From the NCBI RefSeq assembly GCF_018812025.1, contig NC_063049.1, forward strand, positions 8,275,085-8,339,084: DNA of 64,000 nt, in the 5' to 3' direction. Made by a program: the position numbers and the translations under genes. The notes beneath the pieces were generated by a model. That model saw only the letters and a program-made list of their open reading frames with translations. It was not told the origin of the DNA and ran no database searches. This DNA comes from Megalobrama amblycephala (taxonomy: Eukaryota > Chordata > Actinopteri > Cypriniformes > Xenocyprididae). Position 1 is the first letter of the stretch. Each line of letters starts with the position of its first letter. This document shows positions 1 through 12,749 of this stretch, piece after piece.

Positions 1-344
1 TGCTGGACCACACTTTGTTGTTAATGGCAGGAAGGCTCACCTGTGATCGGCCACCAGCCAAGAAATCCCTTGTTCTGTGATCCACTACCTGGTCTGAGCA
101 GGCACACATGCACACGAGGTGTGCTCATACTAATTCCAAACAAATGTGGCTTTTCTGGGCTTCGTCAAAGACACTTTGCAGGCCTTTCATGAGCTCAGGT
201 GAGTGCCCTATAAAGGCTTTTATTTCAAGCTTCAGGACAGATTTATGTAACAAGCAATTAGAAACATAGAAGGTCAGAAACCACTGGGAGACCTACATAT
301 ATAATGTGTATTTATAAACCTGTGGATACACTGAAACAAAATTT
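1..344. other. No gene seen
   Basis: AT-rich single-copy-looking DNA. I see no open frame of note, RNA gene or recognisable repeat. Confidence 0.5.
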
Positions 345-500
345 GGTGTAAGAATTACTTACTCAGAAATTGCTAGTAAATTTCACACATAATTACAAAG
401 AAATGGCAAGTAACACACTGAATTAAATGTGAAATTTTAAAGTAGAAAGACTGAAATAGGATTTTCTTGTAAAACATACTCCAATGATTTTTGAAAATCA
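345..500. repeat. Dispersed repeat fragment, relative of 60.7-61.6 kb
   Basis: The stretch from the phrase TTGCTAGTAAATTTCACA to TTTTCTTGTAAAACA reappears at about 60,750-60,774 and 61,510-61,590. There it is split by a hAT insertion. Two copies in one window mark an interspersed repeat. I do not recognise the family. Confidence 0.6.
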
Positions 501-999
501 TTTTTTTCAGTGTATAAACTGTGGGAAAATGAAAGATCTTCTTAGTCAAAAGACAAAAATTCACTGCACAATTCATTTATATGCATAAATACACCAAGCG
601 CATTGATTTTCCACCTCTAAAATGGAAAACAGCAAGGTGCACCTTTTTAAATGAGATTCTCTACGCAATAATAATGAATAAATGAAAGCAATCTCAGTGT
701 CAGAAAGAGGTGATTTTTACAATAACATCTGTATTGGGAATAATGTCTGTATTTGGCGGAAGTGGAATATAATTAATCCGGTGGTAAATATAAAGCGTCC
801 ACTCCAGCGAAAAATTAAACACCAATCAAAGTCCATTTCTATCATCATAATTCCTGATTGTCAGCAACACCTTTCCGCACGTAGCATTTAGCCTGGTAAC
901 AAATCTCCGATTTTATTGACTGTCTCAATTTGTTGCCTTTCATATTTCATATTTATGGTTCTCCCCGACATAATCCTGTTTTTTAAATAGGTAACCGTG
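501..999. other. No gene seen
   Basis: AT-rich DNA without a credible coding frame. The short open frames here are not supported by splice signals or a recognisable product. Confidence 0.5.
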
Positions 1000-1560
1000 C
1001 CATTTCTGATATGCAGCATAATTTATTAGACGTGGAGGTATGAGAGTGCTGGTCTGAGACGCGGTCTAATTGATGGCAGGCGAGTCTGAGGCTGTGCGAC
1101 TCCTCGCAGAAAATCATCTCCCTCCTCCTGGCTCACTGTATCTATCTGTATTAAAGCACACAAACCTGGGCCGCGCTCCCCCTCACATAAGGTGAACCAT
1201 TAATCCAGGTTTAATTTTCTGAAACAAAAAAATCAAGGATGTAATTAGCTTCCTATAAAAGTGGCGGTCAGATTGGCTCAGTATTTTTAGAGCGGGGAGC
1301 TGCACTATAGACATGCTTTATGTTGGCCGAGAGGGCTGTAAGTTATGGCGTGTCAGGATTCTATGCATTCTAATTGAATGGAGACTGCTTAATGGCTGTG
1401 GAAATTCAGCTGCCTGATGCTCTGTTCCCCAGAGAGCCGTTTCGCCGCTAACACTCCACGCCACCATTAAACCTCAAAATGGGCCGATTTCACAGAAAAA
1501 CAATAATAAAAACAGGATTGTGCTATTCAGGCAACAGCAAATTCAACGCTGAATTAACAC
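1000..1560. promoter_or_regulatory. Candidate conserved non-coding block
   Basis: A non-repetitive, mixed-composition stretch with several homeodomain-type cores (TCTAATTG, TGTAATTAGC, TTCTAATTGAATGG, CATTAATCC) and no open frame. It contrasts with the low-complexity flanks. This texture is typical of enhancers in vertebrate gene deserts, but conservation itself cannot be seen from one sequence. Confidence 0.35.
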
Positions 1561-2238
1561 CGACGAGAAAAGCCAGAGAAATGTCCAGAGAAATATGGCG
1601 GCTGTCTGGCTACGGAGAGCTAACGCTTAGCCTAGCTTAGCAGCCTCAGTGACGCAGGAATACAACGCAGCAGCACAATGAAGCTATAGCGCACAATAAT
1701 TCACATAATTCTCATCACGATAAATATTATAAGCCAAGTAATAGCATTCACTTTCTTCCATGTAAACCAAAGTACCTGAAGTGTATCATATAATGTGGTA
1801 TTTTGGACATTTGTCATGGCAATTCCATTGTATTCTTTGAAATACCTGGTAAATACCACTGTTTATCAAAAAGGTAAGCATTCAATACCTTTGTATATAT
1901 CAGAGAGTCAGCATCCTGAACCATGGTCTCACCATAGTACTTTTTGTAAGTGGAGTATAAAAAAAGACAGCAAACTGGTTTGATTTGGTCAAGGCCTAAA
2001 TGTGAATGAACCACTGTCATTATTGGCTAAAAAAAAAAAACAGATCTTCTTAAGATATTTCAAGAATACAGTTGTAAACTATTGCTTCTGATTAAGACAC
2101 CACCAAGCTTACCCATACTCAAATGTAATATATTTACATATTTGAAACTGTCAATTTTGCATATTGACATATATAGCCCAAATATGTATGTTTGTGTATG
2201 TACAACTTTTTGATATATATGTCATGCATGTAATGACT

Positions 2239-2239
<1 letters not shown>
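1561..2239. other. No gene seen
   Basis: AT-rich intergenic DNA leading into the AT microsatellite. Short opposing open frames at 1.8-2.0 kb overlap one another and resemble nothing known. Confidence 0.45.

Positions 2240-2307
<68 letters not shown>
2240..2307. repeat. (AT)n microsatellite
   Basis: About 34 uninterrupted AT units. Confidence 0.97.
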
Positions 2308-2311
<4 letters not shown>

Positions 2312-3030
2312 GGTTAGTTCCTGTCCTTGATTCTGATTGGTCAGAACCCAACGGTTCTGTGTATCACTACACAACACCCTTAGCAACCACTCTTTGCAAC
2401 GTGAACTGTATGTTCTCAATTGATATTGTTCATTGAAGCTTACTGTCTTATCTAGAAATGTATTGTGAGAAAGAGATTGAGTGAGCGAGTTTATTACCTG
2501 CATTCAGAATTAGCATTTTCCTTCAGGTCAGTCCTATGTTCATAATAAAAAATCAGTTTAAATGTCTGATGTATTATCTTGTCCTTTTAACAGTTATGGG
2601 GTTTTCCCGTGACTGACAGCGCTAGTCAAAGCATTTGTCAGTTGCGTCTTGTTCTGTGTTCACAACAATTCAGTCTTTTCAATGTAAAAGTCTCATACTC
2701 ATAATCACACTCACACTCATAAAGACAGTCTTTGCCGCCATCTAATGGCGTAATAATGTAACTTCTGTTGCTGTTCACAGTCAGGGACTATTTTTTTCCG
2801 GCGGAAGGAAGGCTTTTAGTGAAAGTTTACTTCATGAAAGTTGCATTGATACATATATTTGGCTTTAATATTTTTATTGTATGGTAACCATTTTATAAAA
2901 GCAATAAGGTACTCGAGGCTAGTGCTGTGTCGTGAATAAGTCACAGCTGAAGGGGTTGCAGGCATGATGCAATACGGGGAACAACGCCCTTCAGCTGTGA
3001 CTTACTCACGATACAGTACAGTAATATATA
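2308..3030. mobile_element. Probable non-autonomous DNA element with terminal hairpin
   Basis: Starts with AACGGTTAGTTCCTGTCC, a phrase I associate with a fish DNA element. It ends in a strong hairpin: 2925-2954 is the reverse complement of about 2986-3016 (arms contain AAGTCACAGCTGAAGG / CCTTCAGCTGTGACTT), with a loop of about 30 bases. No transposase remains. The boundaries and family are uncertain. Confidence 0.45.
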
Positions 3031-3541
3031 TATATACATATATAGGTCTGTTTAATGTACATGTATGTATATATAGATTTAACTTTTTTCCGTTAACTAA
3101 AAACTAAAATTTTATATTTGAGAAGAATCACAATTTAAAAAAAAGAACATGGAACTCAATATTATTTTTAACGATATGAAAAGTCGAGTCGGTTTTAAAT
3201 GAATTCACTGAATGATAATGTTCTAAAAGCAGAACTTACTATTTCTTTTGAGTTATGCTGTCCAGTCTCCTGATTATGCTAGTTTGCATTTGATTCTACG
3301 GTTTCTTGACTTAAACCTTCCACTGCTTCAGTGACTTCACGCTGCAGAAATGGTTTACCATAACCTAATTTTCAGTTTAAAGGCCATCCCAGCACTGCAG
3401 TCCTTTAAAAGGATATAGTTTTCGTCAAGCATAAATAGCCTACCTTCTCCTTCTCAAATTGAATTTATTCCTTAAATTGTATTCACCCTTATTAAACTCA
3501 TACACGTGTCTGTGTATTTTTGCATGTGCACCAGAGTGAGT

Positions 3542-3574
<33 letters not shown>

Positions 3575-3685
3575 GAGGCACCATGCTGAGAATGAAGCAG
3601 ATGGCAGCATACAGCTCTCATGTGACTACAAAACTGTTTTCCATTGATACCACTAAAGAGGGAATCGAGGGGTTTCTTCTCTCGT
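3031..3685. other. No gene; (TG)n at 3544-3573
   Basis: AT-rich intergenic DNA with one perfect 15-unit TG tract. Nothing else is supported. Confidence 0.6.
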
Positions 3686-5210
3686 TCACTGTAAATCTCT
3701 TCCGTACAGCCAGCGGTTTCACACTATTTGGTTTTATTTCAGATGGACAGCCGTTGTGAAATAAGAGAGAGAGCATTTATGACACAGTTTTATCCCCTGT
3801 CCTCTGTCAGCAGCTGTGATAAGCAAAGCTAACATGCTCTAATTCCTGTAGATAGAATGACATTTTTTCAATTTGGACTCAGAAACTGCCTCCATGATGA
3901 ACGGCTGAGCGCCTCATTTCCTTAAACCATTTCTTCTTAACCTCTCCTGACAGTTTAGATATTGCCTACCTGGTAATTTGCTCGACAATAATTGTTAGGG
4001 AGAGATTTCCCTCTACCTTTAACTGGCACGCTCACCTCCCTCTGTAGGTGACAAAATGCAATTACAGAAACGCGGATCCCCGGCGTGACCGGCCAAGCAG
4101 CCGATATCAGCGTCCCGCTGCCATTAATGGAAAGCCCGCACCTCACAGACACGATTCTCCACAAATAAAACTTTAATTAAAAGATCTGAAGGCATTTTAT
4201 TGATTAACGGTGATTAAAGTGTACGGCTAGAGTTGTTTTTAGATGGATGGTTTGTCCCCCTTTGGATTTGCCTAATTGTCAGCGGTCTGTTTATTGATAA
4301 GACTCGTGGATGAATACAGATGCGAGCGCATGCTGATGGAGAGATCATTTCGCGCGCAGCATCAGGCTAGAGCGGGACCAGCTGTTGCCGCTCGCCCCCG
4401 CTGGGACCGCACGTTTCACAGCCACCCCGGGCGCGCACACTACGGCGCGCACCACGGTTAATGCGCACGGTAACATTTCCACAACCTCCCTTAACAACAG
4501 TATGAGTTTTACAACCCATCGTGGAGCGCATGGGCTCTTAGTCTCGCACTTAAAACGTTAATCATCAGTCTAATTGCCGCAACTCTACTAATTTGGGTTG
4601 TAATCCTTCAGCGATTATATGTTATGCTCAATATCAGGTTTGTTCATTAATTAACAGGATTATTAACCTTTGCGTAGTGCCCATTTGGGATTTGGCCCAG
4701 TAATGTTGCTGCTGAAGTGCTGAAAACACTGCGAAAATGAGAAGAAAACAAGTAATTTACTCATAATCAGTGGCGCGGCGGTGGCGAGCCGCTACACGGC
4801 CTCTCCGCAGGCTGATGAGCCTGTGAAACGTTGACATGGACTGGCCCGCGCTAAATTAGAATTCATAGTGGGCTGACATCTCGTTACGACGGCCTCTGCA
4901 GGCAATCGCCGGACGGGGGGAGGGCAGAATGATGCCTGTACAAGGCTACCAAACACGAGGGATGCGGGAGAGAGACAGGGAAGGGGAGAGAGGTGGTATG
5001 TCAATGACAAAGCAGTAATTAGAACACGGACCAATCAAATCTTTGAAATCGGGACATGTGACCTCTGACCCCAGGCAGCATCAGGTCAAAGGCTGCTGGA
5101 GGTAAAGGCCCCCGATGAGCAATCGCGCAGGATGTTCGGGAGCGTTAAGGGGGAGGTGTTGGTGGGAGTGAGCGTTTGCCGGTCAGGGTGTATTGATTTT
5201 GATCTGCTGT
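3686..5210. promoter_or_regulatory. Candidate regulatory cluster (gene-desert CNE-like)
   Basis: About 1.5 kb of complex, non-repetitive DNA. It carries TAATTA-type cores (GTAATTAG, TTCATTAATTAACAGG), a CpG-dense patch at about 4340-4470 and a perfect DR1 nuclear-receptor motif at 5059-5071. The open frames are short and lack splice context. It looks like several adjacent conserved non-coding elements. This is inference from texture and motifs only. Confidence 0.4.
5059..5071 (-). promoter_or_regulatory. DR1 nuclear-receptor motif
   Basis: The + strand reads TGACCTCTGACCC. The − strand is GGGTCA-G-AGGTCA, two AGGTCA-type half sites spaced by one base, the arrangement bound by HNF4, COUP-TF and RXR heterodimers. 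A further half site AGGTCA follows at 5083-5088 on the + strand. A single motif can occur by chance. Confidence 0.45.
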
Positions 5211-5339
5211 AATATTTTTACGTTCGGAGGAGAGGAGGCTGTGGTTATACTTGCCTGTTCATACTCGTTCCGTCATCATGGTTTGCTATAAAATGGGAAA
5301 ATAATGTAATGTAAACAAAATGCAAAATGCAAATAATAA

Positions 5340-5960
5340 AATGCTACTAACCATATAATTGTTGCATAGTATAGAAAGACTTATCAACTTTTAAAGTCAC
5401 CATGAAATCAAAATTATTGCAGTATTTATTATCAATGATTTGTGCCTTGTAATCTTTAATCAAAATGACTCTTACAGCGACATCTCTTCTCTTCTCTGAT
5501 GACGTGTTTACTGGCACGAGGGCGGTGCAACCTGTCACTGTCACTGACATGAGATCCACCAATAGCAAACCACAATGATTCAACCATCCAATCAGTTCCT
5601 CATAGACAAATTCAAGCCCCGCCCTACATTTGTTCTTATTCGAGAAGCCGTTTCACTCAGATATGTGTCATAATAGGAGATATAAGACTATCGCAACCTC
5701 TGTTTTATATTGACTGACACAAAACTCTTGCTATTTCTTATGTTGTTTATGTCAAAGATAGTGTGTCCAATCAAAATCTATGGTGTTTTGCTGCAAATTC
5801 TGTCATTTTTTAGAAGCAGCTAAATTAGATAGATGCCAATATATGTCTTCAGTCTCAAAAACCATGAACAAAACTATATGGTAAAAAAAAAAAAAACTAT
5901 ACCGAATACATGATTTTGCAATAAATATAAACATGGTTTATGTTCACAGCATGTTTTGTG
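5340..5960. repeat. Probable cyprinid dispersed repeat
   Basis: Contains TTAAAGTCACCATGAAATC and a run of phrases (ATTCAAGCCCCGCCC, CACCAATAGCAAACCAC) that I associate with a common cyprinid DNA element. No second copy is present in the window, so edges and family are not established. Confidence 0.35.
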
Positions 5961-6880
5961 TGAGTTATTGCCTACCAAGATCTTGAAATTTATTTTCATT
6001 TTTTTTTTCTCATCAATTCATCAGACATTTAGGAACTTAAATGGTCCTTTCCCTGTTCATCCTATATGCTATAACAATACATATTGTTTGGCCTATGCAG
6101 TTCATAGTAATATTATTAGATTTCACTGTATGCTTTTTAGGATATTTTATAATGTAGAAATCTAAACAGATTTTAAAACAAATGGCTACAGAGAAAAACT
6201 GGACATCAAATGCTTAACAACTGAGGATCAAAAACTGCCAGACTTCAGGTCATTCTGAACACAACAAAGTATTGCAGAAACATGCACATTGTTGCTATAG
6301 GAGACGCATGACAAATGACAACAAAAGGTGTTCTAAAACTCTAAAAATGGGTCAAAAATCTGGGCAAATTCATGTGTATTATTCTTCTATTTGTTTGGTA
6401 GTGCATTCAGGGTGCTGCCGGGCGTTACTTACTGGACTAAGTCGAAAGAGTCTGTGATAGTCTGATATCCTCTACACAATATCCAATCTGAAATCCCAAC
6501 TTTCCAAATGTATTTATTTCACACACTCACACAGATGGTCCAATCAGCTGTAACTTAGCAACATCAGTTAATTGTGTGTGTATTGGTGGGTAGTGTGTGA
6601 TGTGCTCGGGATAGATGGACAGATGTTATGATGGCGGCACTGCAGGGCTGCAGCAGTCTGTTTTCATTTCACAAAATAAAGATCCCTCAAAATCACTTTG
6701 ACTCACTTCCAGCTTCAATTATAGGCTGTTAATTCCTCACCAAACGTAAAGTCTCTGATCTGCGAGCCATCCTCTCACCGCAAAGCCCAACACTACCTTT
6801 ACAAGAACGTTTGGCACTTTCCACAGTAACACTCAGTTACTTTACAAGCATCAGAGGAATGAATGCCATGTTTTGATGTG
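5961..6880. other. No gene seen
   Basis: AT-rich intergenic DNA. No repeat pair within the window and no coding frame that I can support. Confidence 0.45.
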
Positions 6881-7725
6881 AGCCCTTGTGAAAAAGAAGA
6901 CACTTTAGCATACTTAATAAAAAGAGTACTTATTACAGAAATGTCCTTTAAGAAATATGCTTTCAGACACTCAATTACATGTTATTTACAATGAAATCAA
7001 AAGGTATTATGGTTTAAATTTATATTAAATGCAATTAGCTGAACTTTTGAGTGCTGACCAGCTTAATGTAGGACTTAAGTACATATTTGTATATCATTTC
7101 ATAATGCTGTTATTTTTGAAATTCTCTGAAAGTGTAGTCTACTGCCAAATTTCCTGAAAAACTAAACTTATGGTAAACTAAAATATACTTTAATGTCATT
7201 TAAATTCAAACTTGTTTGACATATATTTATATATATTTTTAATTACACAATTGTAATTTCTGAAGTTGCAGTTTAGTACATTAAAGAATAATTTAATAGA
7301 AATCAACAAACAAACAAAATCCAGTTGGTAAGTTTAACACAAGACAAAGAACAGAAGCTAACTAACCAAACACAGTGGCAATGAAGAACAGGTGAGACTC
7401 TAATCAATTAAACAATGACGTAATGACTAACTACGGTAACCAAGGAAACAGGAACTAAACACACAAAATAAAACAAAAGAATGTCAAAATAAAAGTCCCA
7501 CATAAAATTGAATTTGTGACAACACTACAGTTCAAATGACAATCAAGTACTTTACATGTGATTTAGGATGTTAGTCAATGCATTAAAAGTAAGTATGTTG
7601 TACTTTTAAATGTACTTTAAAGTAAAACTTTTAATTTGACATTATTACAAAGTGTACTAAAACTGTACTTAAGTATGTTAAGTACACTACAAGTGAACAT
7701 TCACAAGGGAGAACTACATACATTA
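6881..7725. repeat. Dispersed repeat, copy 1 (pair with 43.74-45.32 kb)
   Basis: Shares ATGGTAAACTAAAATATACT (near 7171) and TTTAATTTGACATTATTACA (near 7630) with the copy at 43.74-45.32 kb, in the same order and orientation. The two copies differ in what has inserted between these blocks. Here about 7290-7530 holds an A-rich segment containing GAACAGGTGAGACTCTAATC that is absent from copy 2. Confidence 0.6.
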
Positions 7726-7774
7726 GATACTATTTTCTAACATGAAATTAATGTAGTAAAAGATGGTAGTTTTT

Positions 7775-8731
7775 ATAGGTGCCATCGAACATTTTTTTTA
7801 CAAGATGTAATATAAGTCTAAGGTGTCTCCTGAATGTGTCTGTGAAGTTTCAGCTCAAAATACCCCATAGATTTTTTTTAATTAATTTTTTTAACTGCCT
7901 ATTTTGGGGCATCATTAACTATGCACCGATTCAGGCTGCGGCCCCTTTAATTCCTCACGCTCCCTGCCCCCGGAGCTTGCCTTAAAAGTTCACACAGCTA
8001 ATGTAACCCTCAAAATGGATCTTTACAAAGTGTTCGTCATGCATGCTGCATGCATACATCCGATCATGAGAGTATAGTATTTATTTGGATGTTTACATTT
8101 GATTCTGAATGAGTTTGATAGTGCTCCGTGGCTAAAGCTAACATTACACACTGTTGGAGAGATTTATAAAGAATGAAGTTGTGTTTATGAATTATACAGA
8201 CTGCAAGTGTTTAAAAATGAAAATAGCAACTGCTCTTGTCTCCGTGAATACAGTAAGAAACGATGGTAACTTTAACCACATTTAACAGTACATTAGCAAC
8301 ATGCTAACGAAACATTTAGAAAGACAATTTACAAATATCACTAAAAATAACATGATATCATGGATCATGTCAGTTATTATTGCTCCATCTGCCATTTTTC
8401 GCTATTGTTCTTGCATGCTTACCTAGTCTGATGATTCAGCTGTGCACAGATCCAGACGTTAATACTGGCTGCCCTTGTCTAATGCCTTGAACATAAGCTG
8501 GCATATGCAAATATTGGGGGCGTACATATTAATGATCCCGACTGTTACGTAACAGTCGGTGTTACGTTGAGATTCGCCTGTTCTTCGGAGGTCTTTTAAA
8601 CAAATGAGATTTACATAAGAAGGAGGAAACGATGATGTTTGAGACTCACTGTATGTCATTTCCATGTACTGAACTCTTGTTATTTGACTATGCCAAGGTA
8701 AATTAAATTTTCCATTCTATGGCACCTTTAA
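7775..8731. mobile_element. TIR DNA element, copy A (0.96 kb)
   Basis: Left end AGGTGCCATCGAAC and right end TTCTATGGCACCTTTAA are imperfect inverted repeats. The body matches the copy at 37.58-39.64 kb, for example CTGAATGTGTCTGTGAAGTT and GGATGTTTACATTTGATTCT. No transposase is encoded, so it is non-autonomous. This copy lacks the nested insertions seen in the other and so shows the uninterrupted structure. Confidence 0.75.
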
Positions 8732-9169
8732 CACATTATATGTCTGTCCTTCAAAAGCTAGTCCGACCTCAGAGGATTGTATCCAACAATTAAGAAATTT
8801 ATATTACAAAAATGTAACAAATTAAGGTCTACACTGCATTTAGACATTTCCAGAATATTGTAATATCCAGAAAATTTGTAAAAAGAAAATAAAACTTTAG
8901 TTTGACCTCTTGAAATTGACAGTCGATTATCTGAAACGCTGTCACCTCACTGACTATTTGTTCAGTCATTTTTAAGAGTTTCAGACCCTTTTTTTGTACT
9001 CCAGTCGTGGCAGTGCCTTCTGCATGACACTGAGGACACCTGCTGCAATTCCACAACATGCAAAGCAGAAGAGAGAAGCAAAGTGAGGAAAAAGTGAAAT
9101 CAGAACGAATTACAAAGAAAGAGAAAGAGAGAGATAAGGTTAAAAATAGTTAGCGTCTGGCACAGTATG
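8732..9169. other. No gene seen
   Basis: AT-rich flank between the TIR element and the next complex block. Confidence 0.5.
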
Positions 9170-10150
9170 ATTGAGCTTCCAGGGCTCTGAAAATTCACTC
9201 TAATTATTCAACGGTATCCCTCTGTCATCCTGGCCTCTGCATTCCTGCTCTGGCAAATCCGAGTCACTCCCACTATTATACATAATTCGGCTGCTTAATT
9301 GGCACGGATCGAGCAGAAAGTGGGCTGTGGAAAATCCTCTGAGACTCGCAGGGCCACATCTGAGTGGCTCCATCAGCACGGCAGTCCCTGAGGTGAGAGA
9401 AGTCAGCAAATATTTCATCTGCCGGACTATCAAAGTGCTTCACCTCTGGAGCCTGATTCACTCTTCCACTGCGCGCGCGCGGATGCGAGTGCAAGTACTG
9501 ACAGTATTATTTATAGCTGGAGAGGGAAGATGACGGATGTTAATGCCAGTGAGATTATGCGGTTGCTGCCATAACGATATGTTGGACTTGAGCAGAGAGG
9601 TTAACTAAACTAGTCATTTAAGTTATAAGTGGGCCACTGGCATGCGCCAAAGCAGCCTTCAGCCATTCCTCGCAGAGACGTGGCACGATACAGAGGCCAA
9701 AGAACAGCGAGACAAACTGTTTGTGTAACACATTAAAATAGATTCTAATGGCAGTCCCCAAAGACGCATACGTCTTATCTCAGATCTGGGGCTGTGAAAA
9801 GGTGCCAGGGAGCGAGTTTATTGCTAACCTTGGGCTCGTGAAGAGAGTCATTAAACAAAGGAAAAGCGTAACCTTGACCAGAGAGTGAGTCGCTATATAT
9901 CTACACACTCGCGCTCCCAGATACTCTTTACCTAAAAACAGGATGCATGACCGTAGACGACGGGGAGAAAGAGATCTTTTTAGAGAAGATAAGTTCTTGC
10001 GCTGCTTCATGATGTCATGATTACATCCCGTGCCGCGGTAAAGGTCAGCCGGTGTCATGGCAACCGCTGAAGAGGTTCACGCCGTGCCAATACAGATAAG
10101 AATCAATTTTTAACACCTCACCCCTGCCAGAGGGTTCTCTGTCCCAAGAC
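9170..10150. promoter_or_regulatory. Candidate conserved non-coding block
   Basis: Complex DNA with mixed composition and no repeats. It has TAATTATTCAACGG and GGCTGCTTAATTGGC cores near 9200-9300 and a second dense stretch at 9740-10,100. Overlapping open frames on both strands near 9.2-9.5 kb are mutually exclusive and short. Read as regulatory rather than coding, with no alignment to prove it. Confidence 0.35.
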
Positions 10151-10689
10151 ATCAAATTGACTGCGGTGTCGCAGGGCTCTGGTGGAACGGGTGTCGTGCT
10201 GAAAGTTTTAGTGGAAGAACTTGGAGATTCGGATGGATTTAACTGCTTTACTACATTGTTTTGGAGCTTGGAGATGGAGTTTAGGCATTGTTATTTGAGT
10301 TTATATTGTTTGAAGCTATAATTAGTGTACAGAACATCTGCCCACAGTTTTTTAGTCAGCGTATGGAATTATGTGCCATACGTTGCCGTCAGATGCTGAA
10401 CACCTTGCATTGCCTGCTAGTCGTTAATTATTATTAATGCTTACACTTCTACTGTTTTTCCAAAAGACAGTAGGATTGTGTCAAATAATGTCAATTGAAC
10501 GAAGGCGAAAATGAGTTTTGCGAGCTGCGGTGGAAGGGAAAATTCTAGTGAATAACCTAAATTTCTGTTCCTATAAAACTATATGACTTCAGATGACTGG
10601 AATATGCAACAAAAAGACATATGGGTTACAATTTGAACTAAATTCTCATATACAATATGCTAGTGCAAGTATATGAGAATTAGTTCAAA
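10151..10689. other. No gene seen
   Basis: Intergenic. It includes a short inverted pair near 10,625-10,690 (AATTCTCATATAC / GTATATGAGAATTAG) with no further support. Confidence 0.45.
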
Positions 10690-10790
10690 CTTTGACCTGT
10701 GGAGGGCAGTAACACACTTAGCAGCGTCTACACTGCTGGAATTCTGCAAAAAGAAGAAGAGAGCTAGTGCAAGATGAGCATTTGTGGTTA

Positions 10791-10874
<84 letters not shown>

Positions 10875-11155
10875 TTTTAGAAAATGACCGATCATTTCAC
10901 TCAATAAGACCCTTATTCCTCATCTAGGATCGTGTAGAGCTCTTTGAAGCTGCACTGAAACTGACATTTGGACCTTCAACCCGCTGGTAACTGTTGAAGT
11001 CCATTTCATGGAGAAAAGTCCTGGAATGTTTTCCTCAAAAACCTTCATTTCTTTTTGACTGAAGAAAGAAAGACATGAACATCTTGGATGACATGGGGGT
11101 GAGTAAATTATTAGGAAATTTTAATTTGAAAAAATGAACTAATCCTTTAAGGCGA
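10690..11155. mobile_element. Foldback-type cyprinid element, right half (copy 1)
   Basis: From TGTGGAGGGCAGTAACACAC to the terminal GAACTAATCCTTTAA. The stretch after the AT tract matches 41.85-42.14 kb closely (GACATGAACATCTTGGATGA, GGGGGTGAGTAAATTAT). The end GAACTAATCCTTTAA is the inverted form of the AAAGGATTAGTTC end found elsewhere in the window. An (AT)n tract interrupts it. Confidence 0.65.
10797..10870. repeat. (AT)n microsatellite
   Basis: About 37 AT units, inside the foldback-type element. Confidence 0.97.
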
Positions 11156-11905
11156 TTTTGTCACTTTTTAAAAAAAATAAAAGATTGGTGTAAATATTCT
11201 TCAAAACCATTTGTGTTCCATGGAAGAAATACCCAAGAATGATAACTATTACAATAACTACAGTATTTTAATAATCATTCTAATTCTATGAGAATTGTGA
11301 AGTCCACAACACAGCTATATCAATAACGACACAGAGGAACGATGTTGTTTGGATTTCTTTCAGAACGATTAATTCCATCTGATGAACAACAGAAACCAAC
11401 CAGAATCCACTTGACTTTAAAGAGCTCTTGTTCTTTGGAAAGAAAATAATGAAAGCTATATAACAGCAGGCCTTTTCTTTAAAAAGTCTAAAATCTGCCA
11501 TATGAGCAGTTTCCTTCTGTCTAGATCTTTCCAGAATCCTGCCTAACAATAAGCCAGAGGAACTCGTGTAAGCAGTCTTGAAGCTCTGTTCGTTTGGATT
11601 GACACAGAGAGGCATACAGCAGTGATTTCCACTAAACACTGGGCTGCTGCTGATCATGTGGTCACAGGTACAATAAATCCATCAAATCACCAGATCAAAG
11701 AGGGATTATGGGTAAACCACAGACATGAGTGGTGGCTGCTTCTACACAACATCACACATTCCTGAAGACACACAGAAAAAAAGGTGAAAAGACGGTGCTG
11801 CTAAAGTGCATTTTTAAATTGGTCTATTAAAAAAATCATTGTTTCTGGTTAAAAATTGTTTCATTTCACATTACACTGGGTTATCATTTTGATGAAAATT
11901 AAAGC
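11156..11905. other. No supported gene
   Basis: An open frame of about 120 codons on the − strand (11,286-11,657) has no recognisable domain, no splice support and AT-rich composition like its surroundings. I do not call it a gene. Confidence 0.5.
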
Positions 11906-12090
11906 TTTTGCTTTGGCTGAGGAATGGTACATAATGAATATGATTTTACTCCTTACTTAATGTTGAAACTCAATATTGCGCTGCTTAATATTTTTGTGGA
12001 AACAGTGATTCATTTTTATCACATTTCTTTGATTAATAGAAAGAACAGCATTTGTTATTTTTTTCCACATTTTAGAACCAAAAATCATAG
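11906..12090. repeat. Fragment of the cyprinid repeat seen at 25.2 kb
   Basis: Contains CTTAATATTTTTGTGGAAAC and GAAAGAACAGCATTTGTTAT. These correspond to the interior of the repeat at 25,225-25,640, diverged and truncated. Confidence 0.55.
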
Positions 12091-12749
12091 AAAATATGAT
12101 TAGTCCCAAATGTAGTAATTCGTAGTACAGGAAATGAAGTGACTAAAACTGTGAAGTAAATTAAAATTACCTTCTTTTAAGCATCTTCAAAGTCACCAGA
12201 CATTGTCTAAATGTTCTCCACCATGATGTCACGGCTACATCATGCAGATTGATAACACTCGTCTGTAGCGTCTGGACCAATCAGACACACAATTATTCAT
12301 TATATTTAATGAATAATCCAGGAAACTCTCCCCACAAAGTTCTGTGAACCCATCCCCCAAAACTGCTACCAGCATCCCAAACGAAGCTAACACACAGGCA
12401 GGACCAGGTGTCCTGTTACAGGACATAGAAACACTGATAAGAACCTTTTTTATGATCAGAAAGAATTTGCAAAGGCTTGAGACTCAAATAAACAAATAAA
12501 CCCTTTTAATCCTATATATTCTATATATAACCACTTGAGAAATGTATAAACATGTATCCAATTTTCCCATCTCATGATTTTCCTTTTATAGGGTTTGGCT
12601 TTTGTATTAATTCTCTCTTTTGAACTCTTTTGGTATTATTGTTTCAGAGTTGCATACTATGGTTAACTAAAATCACATGGGTAGCATGTTTGGTATCAAT
12701 GGACTCCAACTTTTGGTAATTTATGTTACATGTTGCTAATTCTGTGACA
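12091..12749. other. No gene seen
   Basis: AT-rich intergenic DNA with nothing I can name. Confidence 0.45.

Noticed and set aside
2151..2503. Poly(Tyr-Ile) frames on the − strand
   Set aside because: Translation of the (AT)n microsatellite.
11286..11657. 123-codon − strand frame
   Set aside because: No domain, AT-rich composition equal to the flanks, and no splice or polyadenylation support.
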